From: Cochlodiniinecator piscidefendens
GTDB lineage: Bacteria > Pseudomonadota > Alphaproteobacteria > Rhodobacterales > Rhodobacteraceae
Assembly: GCF_011326755.1 (NCBI RefSeq)
Contig: NZ_JAAOIE010000002.1
Coordinates: forward strand, 310,001 to 374,000
Direction: 5' to 3'
DNA length: 64,000 nucleotides
Part shown: positions 25,661 to 35,557 of the stretch, in pieces
How the letters are laid out: each line of letters begins with the position of its first letter
Numbering within the stretch: position 1 is the first letter of the stretch
Program-made: the position numbers and the translations under genes
The notes under the pieces: model-generated
What the model was told of the DNA's origin: nothing
Database searches by the model: none
Seen by the model: the letters and a program-made list of their open reading frames with translations, nothing else

Positions 25661-27392
25661 TACGCAAAGCCTTTCTATTTGACCAAATCAATCGTGGCAG
25701 CAGCAAAGCAATTGCAAAAGGTACCAATGCCGCAACAGTTTGTGCCAACCCGTAGACACCGATCGCCCTGCGGTCCCCACCGGATGCCAGCGCCACAGCT
25801 TCGGTTGTTAGGCTTTGCACTCGTCCACCGCCAATCAACAACGTTGGTAAATACTGCCCCACCGACACAGAAAACCCAACTGCAGCAGCTGTCAAAACCG
25901 GAGCGAGCAGCATTGGCATTCGAACCGTCCACAACACGCGGTCCTGCGATGCCCCCAAGGCAGAGGCAACTGTGCCATACCGCCTGTCCCAAGCCCGAAA
26001 TGGATCACTCAGCGACAGAAACACATACGGCAGAACAAACACGATATGCGCAGCAATAACGGGAACACGGCCAGAATGGATTCCAAAATTTAGCATCAAA
26101 GTTTGCAGCCCCGGCAAAAACGCCGTTTGTGGGATTAACAATGGCAAATACAAAAGCCAAACACCGCGTGTGCTCACCCGCAAACCATGGCGGTGCTCTG
26201 CCTCGAGGCACCCGATGGTCAGGATCAAAGCGACTATTGTCGCGACGGAAGCCAGTAGAACGGTTTCTCTTATCGGGTCTGCCAATGCGGTACCGTGGCG
26301 CATCCAGTTGCGCAAAGTGAACATATCTGGCCAGAACTCAGGAAAGCTCCAAAACCCAGCAAAAGACCAAGTAATCAGCCCAGCGATCCCCGCAAAAATC
26401 GCAAGCGCCGACAAAACTGCAAAGCCGAAGGCAAAGGGCCGAAATATTGAAAAGCCGCGCCCACGATGCCCCGATTGAACCCATGCTAACCCAGCTTTGG
26501 CAACCATCACTTCGCCTATCCGCCACAGTCCTATCACGCCGAGCACCAAAACAAATTGCACCAGCGCCGCCGCAGCTGCGCGCAAACGCAGAGTGAGTTC
26601 AGGGTCACCCATCCATTTAACAATTTGTACCGAAAGCGTTGGCGGTGTGTTTGGTCCCAAAATCATGGCTACATCAACCACGGAAAGCGAAAAGGCCAAG
26701 ACCACATAAACCGGCAATCGTATCTGTTTATAAACGCGGGGAAAAATAACTTTTAGCCATGCGACCTCTCGTCGATAGCCAAGCGATCTGGCCACTGTGA
26801 TTGAGCGGTTAAAATCAACTTGTCCCATTGCCGCGATCATCATCAGAAGCAAAAATGGTATTTCTTTAGCCACCAGCCCCGCAATGAGCGACAGCCCCCA
26901 AGGATCTTGCACAATCAATAAATCTGGGGGGCGGTTCCATCCGGTTAGCCAAGGCGACACCAAACGCGATGCCCATCCCGACGGCGCAATAAGAAACGCG
27001 ATACCAAATGCCGCTGCCGCGTGGGGCACTGCCAAAAGCGGTGATAGCATTTTATGCACAAACGTAAAAAATGCGCTGCCCTGCAATGAGGCGACAATCA
27101 TCACGACAACGCTTAGCGACAAAACCGCTGATACGATGCCGACAAACACACTAAGCCAAACAGCAGGCCAGAACCCACGCCAATCGAATAAATCCTGAAA
27201 GGGTGCCAGAGAAAACTCTGTTGCCCCCACAGCAGGAAGATATCCAAACGCAGGCGCAAGCGTTCCCGCGAGCCCTGCCAGCACGGGGCCCAACATGGCA
27301 AGCAACGTAAGCGTAGGTAAAACATATAAAACACGGCCCCGTCGCAACAACGGAGCCGTGTTAATCTGAAGATATTTCAGGGCTTGTCTCAA
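25650..27392 (-). CDS. ynjC: ABC transporter permease, YnjC-like (two fused permease domains)
   Basis: The 580-residue inner-membrane protein has two consecutive permease halves of about six membrane helices each, as in iron- and thiamine-type permeases. The coupling segments are ARSLGYRREVAWLKVIFPRVYKQIR in the first half and ASALGASQDRVLWTVRMPML in the second. The apparent start is TTG at 27392, two bases after the binding-protein stop; the next in-frame ATG would remove most of the first helix. It forms an importer with the neighbouring YnjB- and YnjD-like proteins. Confidence 0.82.
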   Translation of the reverse strand: MRQALKYLQINTAPLLRRGRVLYVLPTLTLLAMLGPVLAGLAGTLAPAFGYLPAVGATEFSLAPFQDLFDWRGFWPAVWLSVFVGIVSAVLSLSVVVMIVASLQGSAFFTFVHKMLSPLLAVPHAAAAFGIAFLIAPSGWASRLVSPWLTGWNRPPDLLIVQDPWGLSLIAGLVAKEIPFLLLMMIAAMGQVDFNRSITVARSLGYRREVAWLKVIFPRVYKQIRLPVYVVLAFSLSVVDVAMILGPNTPPTLSVQIVKWMGDPELTLRLRAAAAALVQFVLVLGVIGLWRIGEVMVAKAGLAWVQSGHRGRGFSIFRPFAFGFAVLSALAIFAGIAGLITWSFAGFWSFPEFWPDMFTLRNWMRHGTALADPIRETVLLASVATIVALILTIGCLEAEHRHGLRVSTRGVWLLYLPLLIPQTAFLPGLQTLMLNFGIHSGRVPVIAAHIVFVLPYVFLSLSDPFRAWDRRYGTVASALGASQDRVLWTVRMPMLLAPVLTAAAVGFSVSVGQYLPTLLIGGGRVQSLTTEAVALASGGDRRAIGVYGLAQTVAALVPFAIALLLPRLIWSNRKALRNED

Positions 27393-27394
27393 GA

Positions 27395-28597
27395 TTACTC
27401 AGAAACGCCGTAACGATTTACCCAATCTTGCTCGATGCGCTCCATCCAGGATGGGTGCGGTTCAGCCAAAGCTGTTCCAAGCTCTGCCGGGGTAAGCGTC
27501 GCGATGCCAAGGTCAATCGCATCAAACGCTGCGCGTTCAGCATCAGACAAGCTATCCATTGCTAAAACAGTCCCGTAACCGAGGTTTTCAGGGTCCAATG
27601 CACGCGCTTGAGATTCTGGTGACAACAAGAAATTAGCAACAACCATCGCTCCTTCGGATGCCGATGCATTGTAAGGAATAGCCACAAAACTCGCGTTGCC
27701 GATTGTACCGTTCTCTAGCACAAAAGTACGCACTGTGTCAGGCAATTCAAAGTTGGCAATTGCTGCCGATGCCGCGCCAGGGCTAAACGAAATCGCGAGA
27801 TCAAGTTCACCATCAGCAATCAACTGAATTTGCGTTGCACCCGTTTGCGGATAGGCGCGACCTTCGCGCCACAGCGTTGGCGTCAACGCATCCATAAAGC
27901 CCCACAAAGGCGCAGTTACTTCAGTATAATTTGCATCATCCACAGACGACAACAGTGGCGTAGGATCATCAACCAAATCATAGAGTGCTTGCTTCAAAAA
28001 CGTTGAGCCCAAGAAATCTGGTGGCTGCGGGTAAGTAAAACGGCCGGGATTAGCAGATGACCAATCGAGTAGCGCATTCATATTAGGTAACGGGTTTGCC
28101 AAATCAGCCGTATCATACATGAACACAACCTGTGCCATGGCCCAAGGCGATTCATATCCTTCGGTCGGCACTGTGAAATCGCTTTGTACTGATTTGCCGT
28201 CAACATCGACGAATTGCCAATTTGGCAGATCTTCTGCAAATGGACCAAACAGCAATTCATTGCGCTTCATCGCTGCAAAGTTTTCGCCGTTGATCCAAAT
28301 CATGTCAATTGCGCCGCCCTCATCCTGACCTGCGGTGCGTTCAGCCAAAACGCGGCTCACGGCGTCTGCGGTATCTGACAGCTTTACGTGCTCAAGTGTA
28401 ACACCATAGTCTTCTTGAACGCGGCTTCCGACCCAAGCGATGAATTCATTGGTCGTGGTGGAACCACCCCAAGCGTTCCAATATACCGTTTGGCCATTTG
28501 CGGCCTCTAACACGGCATCCCAATCTGTTGGGTCTGTTTCAGCCATTGCACCCGTCGCAAATAGGGCAAGGGTCATTGCTGTCAGCGTTTTACGCAT
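27395..28597 (-). CDS. ynjB: ABC transporter substrate-binding protein, YnjB-like
   Basis: This 400-residue periplasmic binding protein has a signal peptide (MRKTLTAMTLALFATGAMA). The mature part contains the family segments VYWNAWGG near the N-terminus, IDMIWINGENF, and PHPSWMERIEQDW near the C-terminus. The open frame reaches back to 28732, into the preceding gene. The ATG at 28597 is chosen because AAGGAG lies eight bases before it and the signal peptide starts there. It follows the phosphatidyltransferase gene by two bases. Confidence 0.85.
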   Translation of the reverse strand: MRKTLTAMTLALFATGAMAETDPTDWDAVLEAANGQTVYWNAWGGSTTTNEFIAWVGSRVQEDYGVTLEHVKLSDTADAVSRVLAERTAGQDEGGAIDMIWINGENFAAMKRNELLFGPFAEDLPNWQFVDVDGKSVQSDFTVPTEGYESPWAMAQVVFMYDTADLANPLPNMNALLDWSSANPGRFTYPQPPDFLGSTFLKQALYDLVDDPTPLLSSVDDANYTEVTAPLWGFMDALTPTLWREGRAYPQTGATQIQLIADGELDLAISFSPGAASAAIANFELPDTVRTFVLENGTIGNASFVAIPYNASASEGAMVVANFLLSPESQARALDPENLGYGTVLAMDSLSDAERAAFDAIDLGIATLTPAELGTALAEPHPSWMERIEQDWVNRYGVSE

Positions 28598-28599
28598 GA

Positions 28600-29232
28600 T
28601 CACTCCTTCGTTGTTGATGTCGTTATAGCGCCAAAGACGCGGTGTGCGAGTAAAACGCGGGATGTTGCGGTCACAAAGCATAAGGTGCCAAAGCCCCAAG
28701 CCAAAGGCACAAACCAATTGGGGAAAACGCACAGCGCTACGAAAAACCCTATTGTTTCAGCCCCCTCCAGCAATCCACCGGTGAAATACAAAGATTTCAA
28801 ACCGCGTTTCTCTGTTTGCATTTTGTGTTTTTCTGCAAGAATAGCGTAGCCGAGAAAGCTCGCGCCATTGAAATAAAAACTGGTCAACAAAAACGCGCCT
28901 GCAGCCCCATTCAGGCTTGGGTTCATCCAGACAAACGCCATTGGAACTGCGCCGTAGAACAGGAAATCAGCGACGATATCGAAATATCCACCAAAGTCAG
29001 TCCGCGTCGATGCCCGCGCAACAGCGCCGTCTAAGCCATCGGCAACGCGACTAAACAAAAGCGGGATAAGCGCCAATGCAGGCAACCCACACGCGATAAG
29101 CGCAGCCGAAACCAGCCCTAAGATCAGGCCAAACCCAGTCATCTGATTTGCCGTAATTCCGCGTGCTGCGATCACCGCACCGATACGGTTCAAAGGCGGA
29201 TCAATATAGGTTCTGATTCTTGCATCAAACAT
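28600..29232 (-). CDS. ynjF: CDP-alcohol phosphatidyltransferase family protein, YnjF-like
   Basis: This 210-residue integral membrane enzyme has the family signature with the residues DGLDGAVAR and then the downstream Gly and two Asp (GYFDIVAD), plus about six membrane helices. Such enzymes transfer a phosphatidyl group from CDP-diacylglycerol to an alcohol; the acceptor here is unknown. It is the first gene of the ynj-like operon. In the spacer before nadC's end no strong terminator is visible, so transcription from nadABC might read in. Confidence 0.82.
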   Translation of the reverse strand: MFDARIRTYIDPPLNRIGAVIAARGITANQMTGFGLILGLVSAALIACGLPALALIPLLFSRVADGLDGAVARASTRTDFGGYFDIVADFLFYGAVPMAFVWMNPSLNGAAGAFLLTSFYFNGASFLGYAILAEKHKMQTEKRGLKSLYFTGGLLEGAETIGFFVALCVFPNWFVPLAWGFGTLCFVTATSRVLLAHRVFGAITTSTTKE

Positions 29233-29338
29233 GATGTGCTTATGACACCACGTTCCCTAATTTTCGCATAGGTTTTTGCAATAAATTTCGCGAGATAACT
29301 TGTTTGTGAAGCAAAGCGAGGCTTTGAGCCAAAAGGTT

Positions 29339-30193
29339 TCAGAAATCCAACCCAAGGTCGAGTGTCTGCGCCGAATGTGTCAATGCGCCCGAGGATATGT
29401 AATCAACGCCAGTCGTGCAAACTTCGGCGATACGATCCAATTTCATATTACCTGAAGCCTCAGTGATCATACGACCCGCCGTCATGCCCACGGCTTCGCG
29501 CAGCGTGTCTGTGTCCATATTGTCAAAAAGAACAACATCTGCACCGACCGTTTCCAACACCTCGGACAATTGTTCCAGAGTATCGACTTCTATCTCAACC
29601 CGCATCATGTGCGATGCTGACGCACGCGCTGCGTTCAGAACCGCAGCAATGCCCCCCGCCGCCGCGATGTGGTTATCTTTGATCATGATCGCATCAGAAA
29701 GGCTGTAACGGTGGTTATACCCACCGCCATGTAACACCGCCTGCTTTTCCACAATTCGCAAGCCCGGTGTCGTTTTACGAGTACAGGTCACACGCGTTTT
29801 GGTACCTGCCGTTTGGGCCGCGAATTTTGATGTCAGCGTCGCAATACCGGTCAAACGCCCAGCAAAGTTCAATGCGACACGCTCAGCCGATAGAATTGAT
29901 GCAGCAGAGCCATTGATTTCCATCAGCGCATCACCGGGATTGCAGGGCTGCCCGTCCCGTAAAACTGTACGTATTTGCAACGCAGGATCGACCAGTCGAA
30001 ACGCGATCTCGGCAATCTGCATTCCGGAAACCACACCAGCCTCACGTGCATTTATCCGCGCCTCGTACTGGACACTTGCCGGAATAACGGCACGGGTGGT
30101 CACATCTCCGTATTGCCCTAGATCCTCAAATAATGCGTTGCGCACCAGAGGTTCCAAGATCAGATCAGGTAAACGGGGGATATCAACGGTCAT
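29339..30193 (-). CDS. nadC: Nicotinate-nucleotide pyrophosphorylase (quinolinate phosphoribosyltransferase)
   Basis: NadC converts quinolinate and PRPP to nicotinate mononucleotide, the third step of de novo NAD synthesis. The 284-residue protein is full length, with RLTGIATLTSKFA, TRKTTPGLR and GGGYNHRYSLSDAIMIKDNH around the substrate site and ITEASGNM further on. The start overlaps the nadB stop by 4 bases (ATGA). It is the last gene of nadA-nadB-nadC. Confidence 0.95.
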   Translation of the reverse strand: MTVDIPRLPDLILEPLVRNALFEDLGQYGDVTTRAVIPASVQYEARINAREAGVVSGMQIAEIAFRLVDPALQIRTVLRDGQPCNPGDALMEINGSAASILSAERVALNFAGRLTGIATLTSKFAAQTAGTKTRVTCTRKTTPGLRIVEKQAVLHGGGYNHRYSLSDAIMIKDNHIAAAGGIAAVLNAARASASHMMRVEIEVDTLEQLSEVLETVGADVVLFDNMDTDTLREAVGMTAGRMITEASGNMKLDRIAEVCTTGVDYISSGALTHSAQTLDLGLDF

Positions 30194-31761
30194 TTGAATT
30201 CTTCTACTATTTTTGTGCGCAAGGCGAAGGCTTCGGCAAATGTGGTTTCGCTACGGTGTTCAAATTCCACGCGCGCCTCGGGGTAATCGGTACGATAATG
30301 TCCGCCTCGGGATTCTTCGCGCTGCAACGCACCAGCGGCAATAAGCGTGGCAGTGGTGGTCATATTCAGAAATGTTGAACTGCTTTGGCCTTTTTCTTCG
30401 AGTTCAGCGATACCAACGAGCGCTTGCTTTAACCCGCTTTCGGTACGCAACACCCCAACATGATCATTCATCAAGCCCCGAAGTTTAGAAACAAGCACTT
30501 CATCCACAGCAGCACCCGCGGACAATGCCCCAATCGCGACCCGATCAACGTAAGTAATATCACCTAAGTGATCTGAGATGTTTTCAGCACAAATTCGAGC
30601 GTAAACAAGCGCCTCTAGTAACCCGTTTGACGCAAGCCTGTTCGCCCCGTGAAGGCCGGTTGAACTGGCTTCTCCGCAAACCCAAAGGTTTTTCAAACTG
30701 GCGCGACCACGTAGGTCGGTGTCGACACCGCCCATATGATAATGTGCAGCAACCGCGACAGGGATGGGGTCAGCGACCGGATCAATGCCAGCCCGTGCAC
30801 AGGCTTCTGCCACGGCAGGGTATAGCGTATTCACCTCAGCCCCGAGGGCCGCGCGTGTATCGAGCATGGGCCGTTTATTTGCTTGAGATTGGGCAAAAAT
30901 AGCGCGTGCAACAATATCACGCGGCGCAAGTTCAGCATCCGGGTGAATCGATGTCATAAATCGTTCGCCGGCGGCATTTATCAAAATCGCGCCTTCACCA
31001 CGCAACGCTTCGGTCGCAAGTGGCGCGGGATCTTCGCCGCTATCAATGGCAGTCGGATGAAATTGCACAAACTCCGCATCTGCGATTTTAGCACCCGCGC
31101 GCGCAGCCATGCCAATAACCTGACCGCGAATACGTGGCGGATTGGTCGTATGGGCAAACAGCCCCCCTGACCCACCACCGGCAAGCAACACCGCCGGCGC
31201 ACGCAATAAAACAGGCGCTGTTTCCGGATCACCGACCCCCGCGACCCAAACCCCGATAACGCTGTCGCCTTCTGTTTCCAGTTTGGTTGCCAGCATTCCC
31301 TCAAGCAATTGAATCGAAGGCGTTTCATGCACTTCGTCTATCAGGGTTTCCATGATCTGGCGTCCTGCCTGATCCCCCTTCACCCGAACAACACGCGCAA
31401 CACTATGGGCTGCTTCACGGCTTAGGACATAGCCACCGGATTTTGTGCGATCAAAAGGCGTACCAAGTTCGGTAAGCTCAAGAATATGTTCGCGGGCTAA
31501 TTTGGTAACATGTTCAGCTACCTCAGCAATAACCGTCCCTGCCCCGGCACTTGTGGTATCATCAGCATGGGATTTCGGTGTGTCGCCTTTGCCCATCGCG
31601 GCCGCAACGCCGCCTTGAGCCCAAACAGAACTGGCCCCTTGTCCCAATGGTTCTGGTGAAATCACAACAACTGGGCGCGGCGCAAGATCAAGCGCGGCAT
31701 AAAGCGCGGCAAGACCAGCGCCAACAATAACAACACGCTCAGTTGAAATACTGTCTTGCAC
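30190..31761 (-). CDS. nadB: L-aspartate oxidase
   Basis: This FAD enzyme oxidises aspartate to iminoaspartate for NAD synthesis. The 523-residue protein starts with the FAD-binding fold (VIVGAGLAALYAA), has the EFVQFHPTA and HYHMGGV motifs with catalytic His/Arg of the succinate dehydrogenase flavoprotein family, and CGEASSTGLHGANRLASN. The start is GTG with GAGGAAC upstream, 10 bases after nadA. It is translationally coupled to nadC. Confidence 0.95.
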   Translation of the reverse strand: MQDSISTERVVIVGAGLAALYAALDLAPRPVVVISPEPLGQGASSVWAQGGVAAAMGKGDTPKSHADDTTSAGAGTVIAEVAEHVTKLAREHILELTELGTPFDRTKSGGYVLSREAAHSVARVVRVKGDQAGRQIMETLIDEVHETPSIQLLEGMLATKLETEGDSVIGVWVAGVGDPETAPVLLRAPAVLLAGGGSGGLFAHTTNPPRIRGQVIGMAARAGAKIADAEFVQFHPTAIDSGEDPAPLATEALRGEGAILINAAGERFMTSIHPDAELAPRDIVARAIFAQSQANKRPMLDTRAALGAEVNTLYPAVAEACARAGIDPVADPIPVAVAAHYHMGGVDTDLRGRASLKNLWVCGEASSTGLHGANRLASNGLLEALVYARICAENISDHLGDITYVDRVAIGALSAGAAVDEVLVSKLRGLMNDHVGVLRTESGLKQALVGIAELEEKGQSSSTFLNMTTTATLIAAGALQREESRGGHYRTDYPEARVEFEHRSETTFAEAFALRTKIVEEFK

Positions 31762-31771
31762 CCGTTGTTCC

Positions 31772-32821
31772 TCAGAGACCCAATTTGCGGCTTAAATCAA
31801 TCATGCGCTCAACCGAAAGCCGCGCTTTTTCAGCGACGGATGGATCGACTTCAACGGCGCCCGACATCGTGTGTAAAGAATAAAGGATTTTCTCCAGCGT
31901 GATTTTCTTCATATACGGGCACATATTGCAGGGCTTTGCGAACTCAACTTCGGGCAGCTCATCGGCGATATTTGACGCCATGGAACATTCCGTCACCAAC
32001 ATTGCCTTGGCGGGTTTGTGTTCATGAATCCAACCCACGATGCCCGAAGTTGATCCGGTGAAATCCGCCTCAGCAACTACATCCGGCGTACATTCAGGGT
32101 GCGCGATGATTTTCACTTCTGGATCAAAATCACGATATGCACGCAAATCTTCGGCAGTATAAAGTTCATGCACGATGCAAGAGCCTGGCCAAAACACAAC
32201 GTTTTTCGTGGATTCATTGGCCACATTCTGCGCCAAGAACTGATCTGGCGTCATGATGACAGTGTCGCTTTCCATCGCGTCTACGATCTGCACCGCATTG
32301 GCTGATGTGCAGCAAATGTCAGAGGCTGCTTTGACTTCAGCCGTTGTGTTTACATAGGAAACCACAGGCGCGCCCGGGTATTTTGCGCGCATTTCTTCGA
32401 CACCTTCAGCGGTGATCGATTCAGCAAGCGAACAGCCTGCCTCCATATCCGGCATCAGGACAATTTTATCAGGGCTGAGGATTTTAGATGTTTCCGCCAT
32501 AAAATGCACACCGCACTGCACAATGACATCGGCCTCGACCTCAGTTGCCTTGATAGCAAGCTGAAGGCTGTCGCCAACGAAATCCGCAATCCCATGGTAA
32601 ATTTCTGGCGTCATATAGTTATGCGCAAGAATGACGGCGTTGCGTTCTTTCTTAAGCTTATTGATCGCCTCGACATAGGGGGCGAACATGGCCCAATCTT
32701 CAGGCGGAACAACACGGTCCATCTTTGCATAGATGTCTTTGTTGTTTTCGGCTTTGGCTACGGATGGTGACAAGTCGTAAGATGCGGCAAGATCGGCACG
32801 CATAGAAATAAGATCAAGCAA
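31772..32821 (-). CDS. nadA: Quinolinate synthase A
   Basis: NadA condenses iminoaspartate with dihydroxyacetone phosphate to quinolinate using a [4Fe-4S] cluster. The 349-residue protein shows AHNYMTPEIYHGIADFVGDS, the first cluster cysteine in VQCGVHFMAE, and the later ligand region CNMCPYMKK. TTG at 32821 with GGGGGA six bases upstream is the probable start; an ATG six codons later has no ribosome-binding site. It is the first gene of the nadABC operon. Confidence 0.93.
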   Translation of the reverse strand: MLDLISMRADLAASYDLSPSVAKAENNKDIYAKMDRVVPPEDWAMFAPYVEAINKLKKERNAVILAHNYMTPEIYHGIADFVGDSLQLAIKATEVEADVIVQCGVHFMAETSKILSPDKIVLMPDMEAGCSLAESITAEGVEEMRAKYPGAPVVSYVNTTAEVKAASDICCTSANAVQIVDAMESDTVIMTPDQFLAQNVANESTKNVVFWPGSCIVHELYTAEDLRAYRDFDPEVKIIAHPECTPDVVAEADFTGSTSGIVGWIHEHKPAKAMLVTECSMASNIADELPEVEFAKPCNMCPYMKKITLEKILYSLHTMSGAVEVDPSVAEKARLSVERMIDLSRKLGL

Positions 32822-32935
32822 CGAAGTTCCCCCAACGTGATCGCTGGCCCGTATCTATACAGAGTTAATGTGCATTTCCAGTTGAAATATAGTTTCCGAA
32901 GGCCCCAAAGTAACGAAACCTTATGTTAGCGCATG

Positions 32936-34600
32936 TCAAATTCGACGACTGGAGCGCGCCAAAATCAAAACCGCACACAGTCCAACCCCAATCACCAAAA
33001 GCGCCGCTGGCGAAGCGTCTTCTAAGTTTTCAAGCGACGCGTGCTCATAGACACGTGTTGATAAGGTGTTGAAATTAAATGGCCTCAATAGCAACGTTGC
33101 CGGGAGCTCTTTAACGCAATCAACGAAAACCAACAGCAACGACGTTGCAACTGACCCTCGGATCAAGGGCACGTGTACCGCGCGTAAGGTTCCCCATTCA
33201 GTGCGCCCCAATGAACGCGCCGCCATTGGAAGGCTCGGAGAAATCCGCCCCAACGAAGAATCTGCAGCCCCCTGCGCAATGGCGAAAAAGCGAACACTAT
33301 AGGCATAAACCAAAGCAAAAGCTGATCCAGTAAGCAATAAACCCGGGTCCCAACCTGTTGTGCCTTCGATAAAGTCCGCAATGATATGGTCCAGCGCGGC
33401 GACCGGGATCAAAATACCAACCGCCAAAACAGCGCCCGGTGCGGCGTAGCCAATTGTTGTAAATGGCAATAACAAACGAGGCAATTTTCGACCCGTGAGG
33501 CGAACACCATAGACCATAAACAATGCTGCAATAACCGTAACGCTCGCTGCTGAGGCCCCAACCAAGACTGTGTTGCTCAACGCACGAAATAAGTCGGGAT
33601 CAACCCATCGATCAGAGTTTACGATTGCATGCCATCCGATCACCCCGACAGGCATTATAAAGCCGATGAGGAATGGAATGAAACACAGCGCAAACGCACC
33701 CCATCCAGCCCAACCCGTCAAAGAAGTGGCCGAAACGGGACGTTGTTGGCGTGCCGAGGTGTGGTAGCGATTTTTCTTACGGCTAATCTTTTCAAACGCA
33801 ACGAGGGCAAGCACCAAAATCAACATGATCCCGGCAATCTGCGCGGCCCCGCCCGCGTTATTGCGTTCTAACCAAGTTGTGAAAATCCCGGTCGTTAAAG
33901 TTTGGACACCAAAAAACTCAACCGTGCCGAAATCTGCTACGGTTTCCATCATTACAATAGCAACACCCGCAGCAATCGCAGGCCGAGCAAGCGGCAAACC
34001 CACCCGCAAGAAACGCGCAATAGGTCCAGCGCCTAACGCTTGCGCCACTTCAAAAGACGCGCCAGATTGTTCGCGAAACGCCGCTCGCGCCAATAAATAG
34101 ACATAAGGGTACAACGCACCAGACATAACAACGATTGCGCCACCACGCGACCGGATGTCAGGAAACCAGTAATCCCGTGATGTCTGCCAACCAAACATGT
34201 CCCGCAAAAACGTCTGAACCGGCCCGGCATATTCCCAAAAATCAACCAACGCATATGCACCGACATACGCAGGCACAGCCAACGGCAACAACAACAACCA
34301 TTCGAGCCAAACCGCGCCGGGAAAACGGTACATGACCATCAACCATGCTGCCCCTGTCCCTACAGCAGCCGACAATGCCCCCACCGTCACCATTAATACT
34401 AATGTGTTTTCAAAATACCTTGGTAAAGTTGTGCTTAGTAGATGCGGCCAAATATTATCAGTCGGGTGGAATGCAATCCAAACAACTGCAAGAATTGGCA
34501 AAAGAACCAACGCTGCAATAAAAACAGCGCCAAGCGACCAAAAGCTTGGAAGTTGGCGGCGCGAAAAATGTCGCATTAGGTTAGTCTTTTGCTCAGTCAT
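32936..34600 (-). CDS. Iron(III)-type ABC transporter permease (fused, FbpB/AfuB-like), orphan
   Basis: The 554-residue protein contains two permease halves of about six helices each. The coupling segments are AQALGAGPIARFLRVGLPLARPAIAAG and ARSLGRTEWGTLRAVHVPLIRGS, as in ferric-iron importers such as FbpB. No binding protein or ATPase gene lies beside it, so its partners must be elsewhere. Iron is the best guess from family similarity, but thiamine- or phosphonate-type permeases have the same architecture. The neighbouring hypothetical gene is divergent. Confidence 0.75.
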   Translation of the reverse strand: MTEQKTNLMRHFSRRQLPSFWSLGAVFIAALVLLPILAVVWIAFHPTDNIWPHLLSTTLPRYFENTLVLMVTVGALSAAVGTGAAWLMVMYRFPGAVWLEWLLLLPLAVPAYVGAYALVDFWEYAGPVQTFLRDMFGWQTSRDYWFPDIRSRGGAIVVMSGALYPYVYLLARAAFREQSGASFEVAQALGAGPIARFLRVGLPLARPAIAAGVAIVMMETVADFGTVEFFGVQTLTTGIFTTWLERNNAGGAAQIAGIMLILVLALVAFEKISRKKNRYHTSARQQRPVSATSLTGWAGWGAFALCFIPFLIGFIMPVGVIGWHAIVNSDRWVDPDLFRALSNTVLVGASAASVTVIAALFMVYGVRLTGRKLPRLLLPFTTIGYAAPGAVLAVGILIPVAALDHIIADFIEGTTGWDPGLLLTGSAFALVYAYSVRFFAIAQGAADSSLGRISPSLPMAARSLGRTEWGTLRAVHVPLIRGSVATSLLLVFVDCVKELPATLLLRPFNFNTLSTRVYEHASLENLEDASPAALLVIGVGLCAVLILARSSRRI

Positions 34601-34678
34601 AACTGCGCATTAACCGAAAGCGGTTTCGCTGTCCAGAAAACCCCGTATAGTAGCGACAATTCTACAGGGTAATATTCC

Positions 34679-35554
34679 ATGCAAATCGCTTACCATATCG
34701 GTGCCCACGCAACCGACGATGATCGACTGATCAAATCACTCTTAAAAAACAAACAAATGCTGCAATCTCATGGCGTTGCAGTGCCCGGTCCCAGCCGCTA
34801 CCGGCAGCAAATTCGCGAAACACTTGCGTCAGCAGCGAACGAAACCCCAACACATGAAACTGCTGAAACTCTTTTTCGTTCGATCGTACAGGAGGACCAT
34901 GTTAGCCGCGTCATCCTTTCAGGGGAGCATTTCATCTGCATTCCTGATCGCGTTTTTGCCCAACAAAAATTCTATGCTTTGGCGGATAAACGTCTTCCGC
35001 TGTTGGCACAGTTAGCGCCGAGCAACGAAGTCGAAATTCACATCGCAACATGCAATCCAGCAATTTTCATCCCAACAGTTTTTGCTGCATCCAACGCAAA
35101 GGATTTCGCAACTTTCATGCAAAACACCGATCCCGTTGATTTGCATTGGTCGGAGCTAACGGCACGCATGAAATCTTTGGTACCCGGTGCAAAATTGGTT
35201 GTCTGGGCAAACGAAGACACGCCGGTATTATGGCCACGTCTTTTGCAATCTTTGTCGGGGCTGTCGCAAGCAAAGATATTTGATGGATCTTTGGATATGA
35301 TACATGATGTTATCACACCCGAAGGAAAAAACCGTCTTGAGGCCTATCTGAAATCACACCCGCCCAAATCGCACACGCAATTTCAAAAAATTCTGACCGC
35401 TTTTCTCGAAAAATTCGAAAAAGAAGACAGCACTCAAATAGAAATTGATCTGCCGGGTTGGACGGATGACCTGATCGACACCCTCACGACAAATTATGAA
35501 TGGGATCTTGATCGCATCCAAGGCATGGAAGGCGTGACATTCATCACGCCTTAA
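34679..35554 (+). CDS. Conserved-looking hypothetical protein, possibly a degenerate sulfotransferase fold
   Basis: I do not recognise this 291-residue protein with confidence. It has no signal peptide or membrane segment. The opening YHIGAHATDDDRLIKSLLKN and the later VILSGEHF recall sulfotransferase-like proteins, which start with HIGxxKTGTT and have an SEE segment. The PAPS-binding Lys-Thr-Gly-Thr is missing here, so enzymatic sulfotransfer is unlikely. It is divergent from the orphan permease and ends 3 bases before the convergent gapR. Confidence 0.55.
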   Translation: MQIAYHIGAHATDDDRLIKSLLKNKQMLQSHGVAVPGPSRYRQQIRETLASAANETPTHETAETLFRSIVQEDHVSRVILSGEHFICIPDRVFAQQKFYALADKRLPLLAQLAPSNEVEIHIATCNPAIFIPTVFAASNAKDFATFMQNTDPVDLHWSELTARMKSLVPGAKLVVWANEDTPVLWPRLLQSLSGLSQAKIFDGSLDMIHDVITPEGKNRLEAYLKSHPPKSHTQFQKILTAFLEKFEKEDSTQIEIDLPGWTDDLIDTLTTNYEWDLDRIQGMEGVTFITP

Positions 35555-35557
35555 TCC

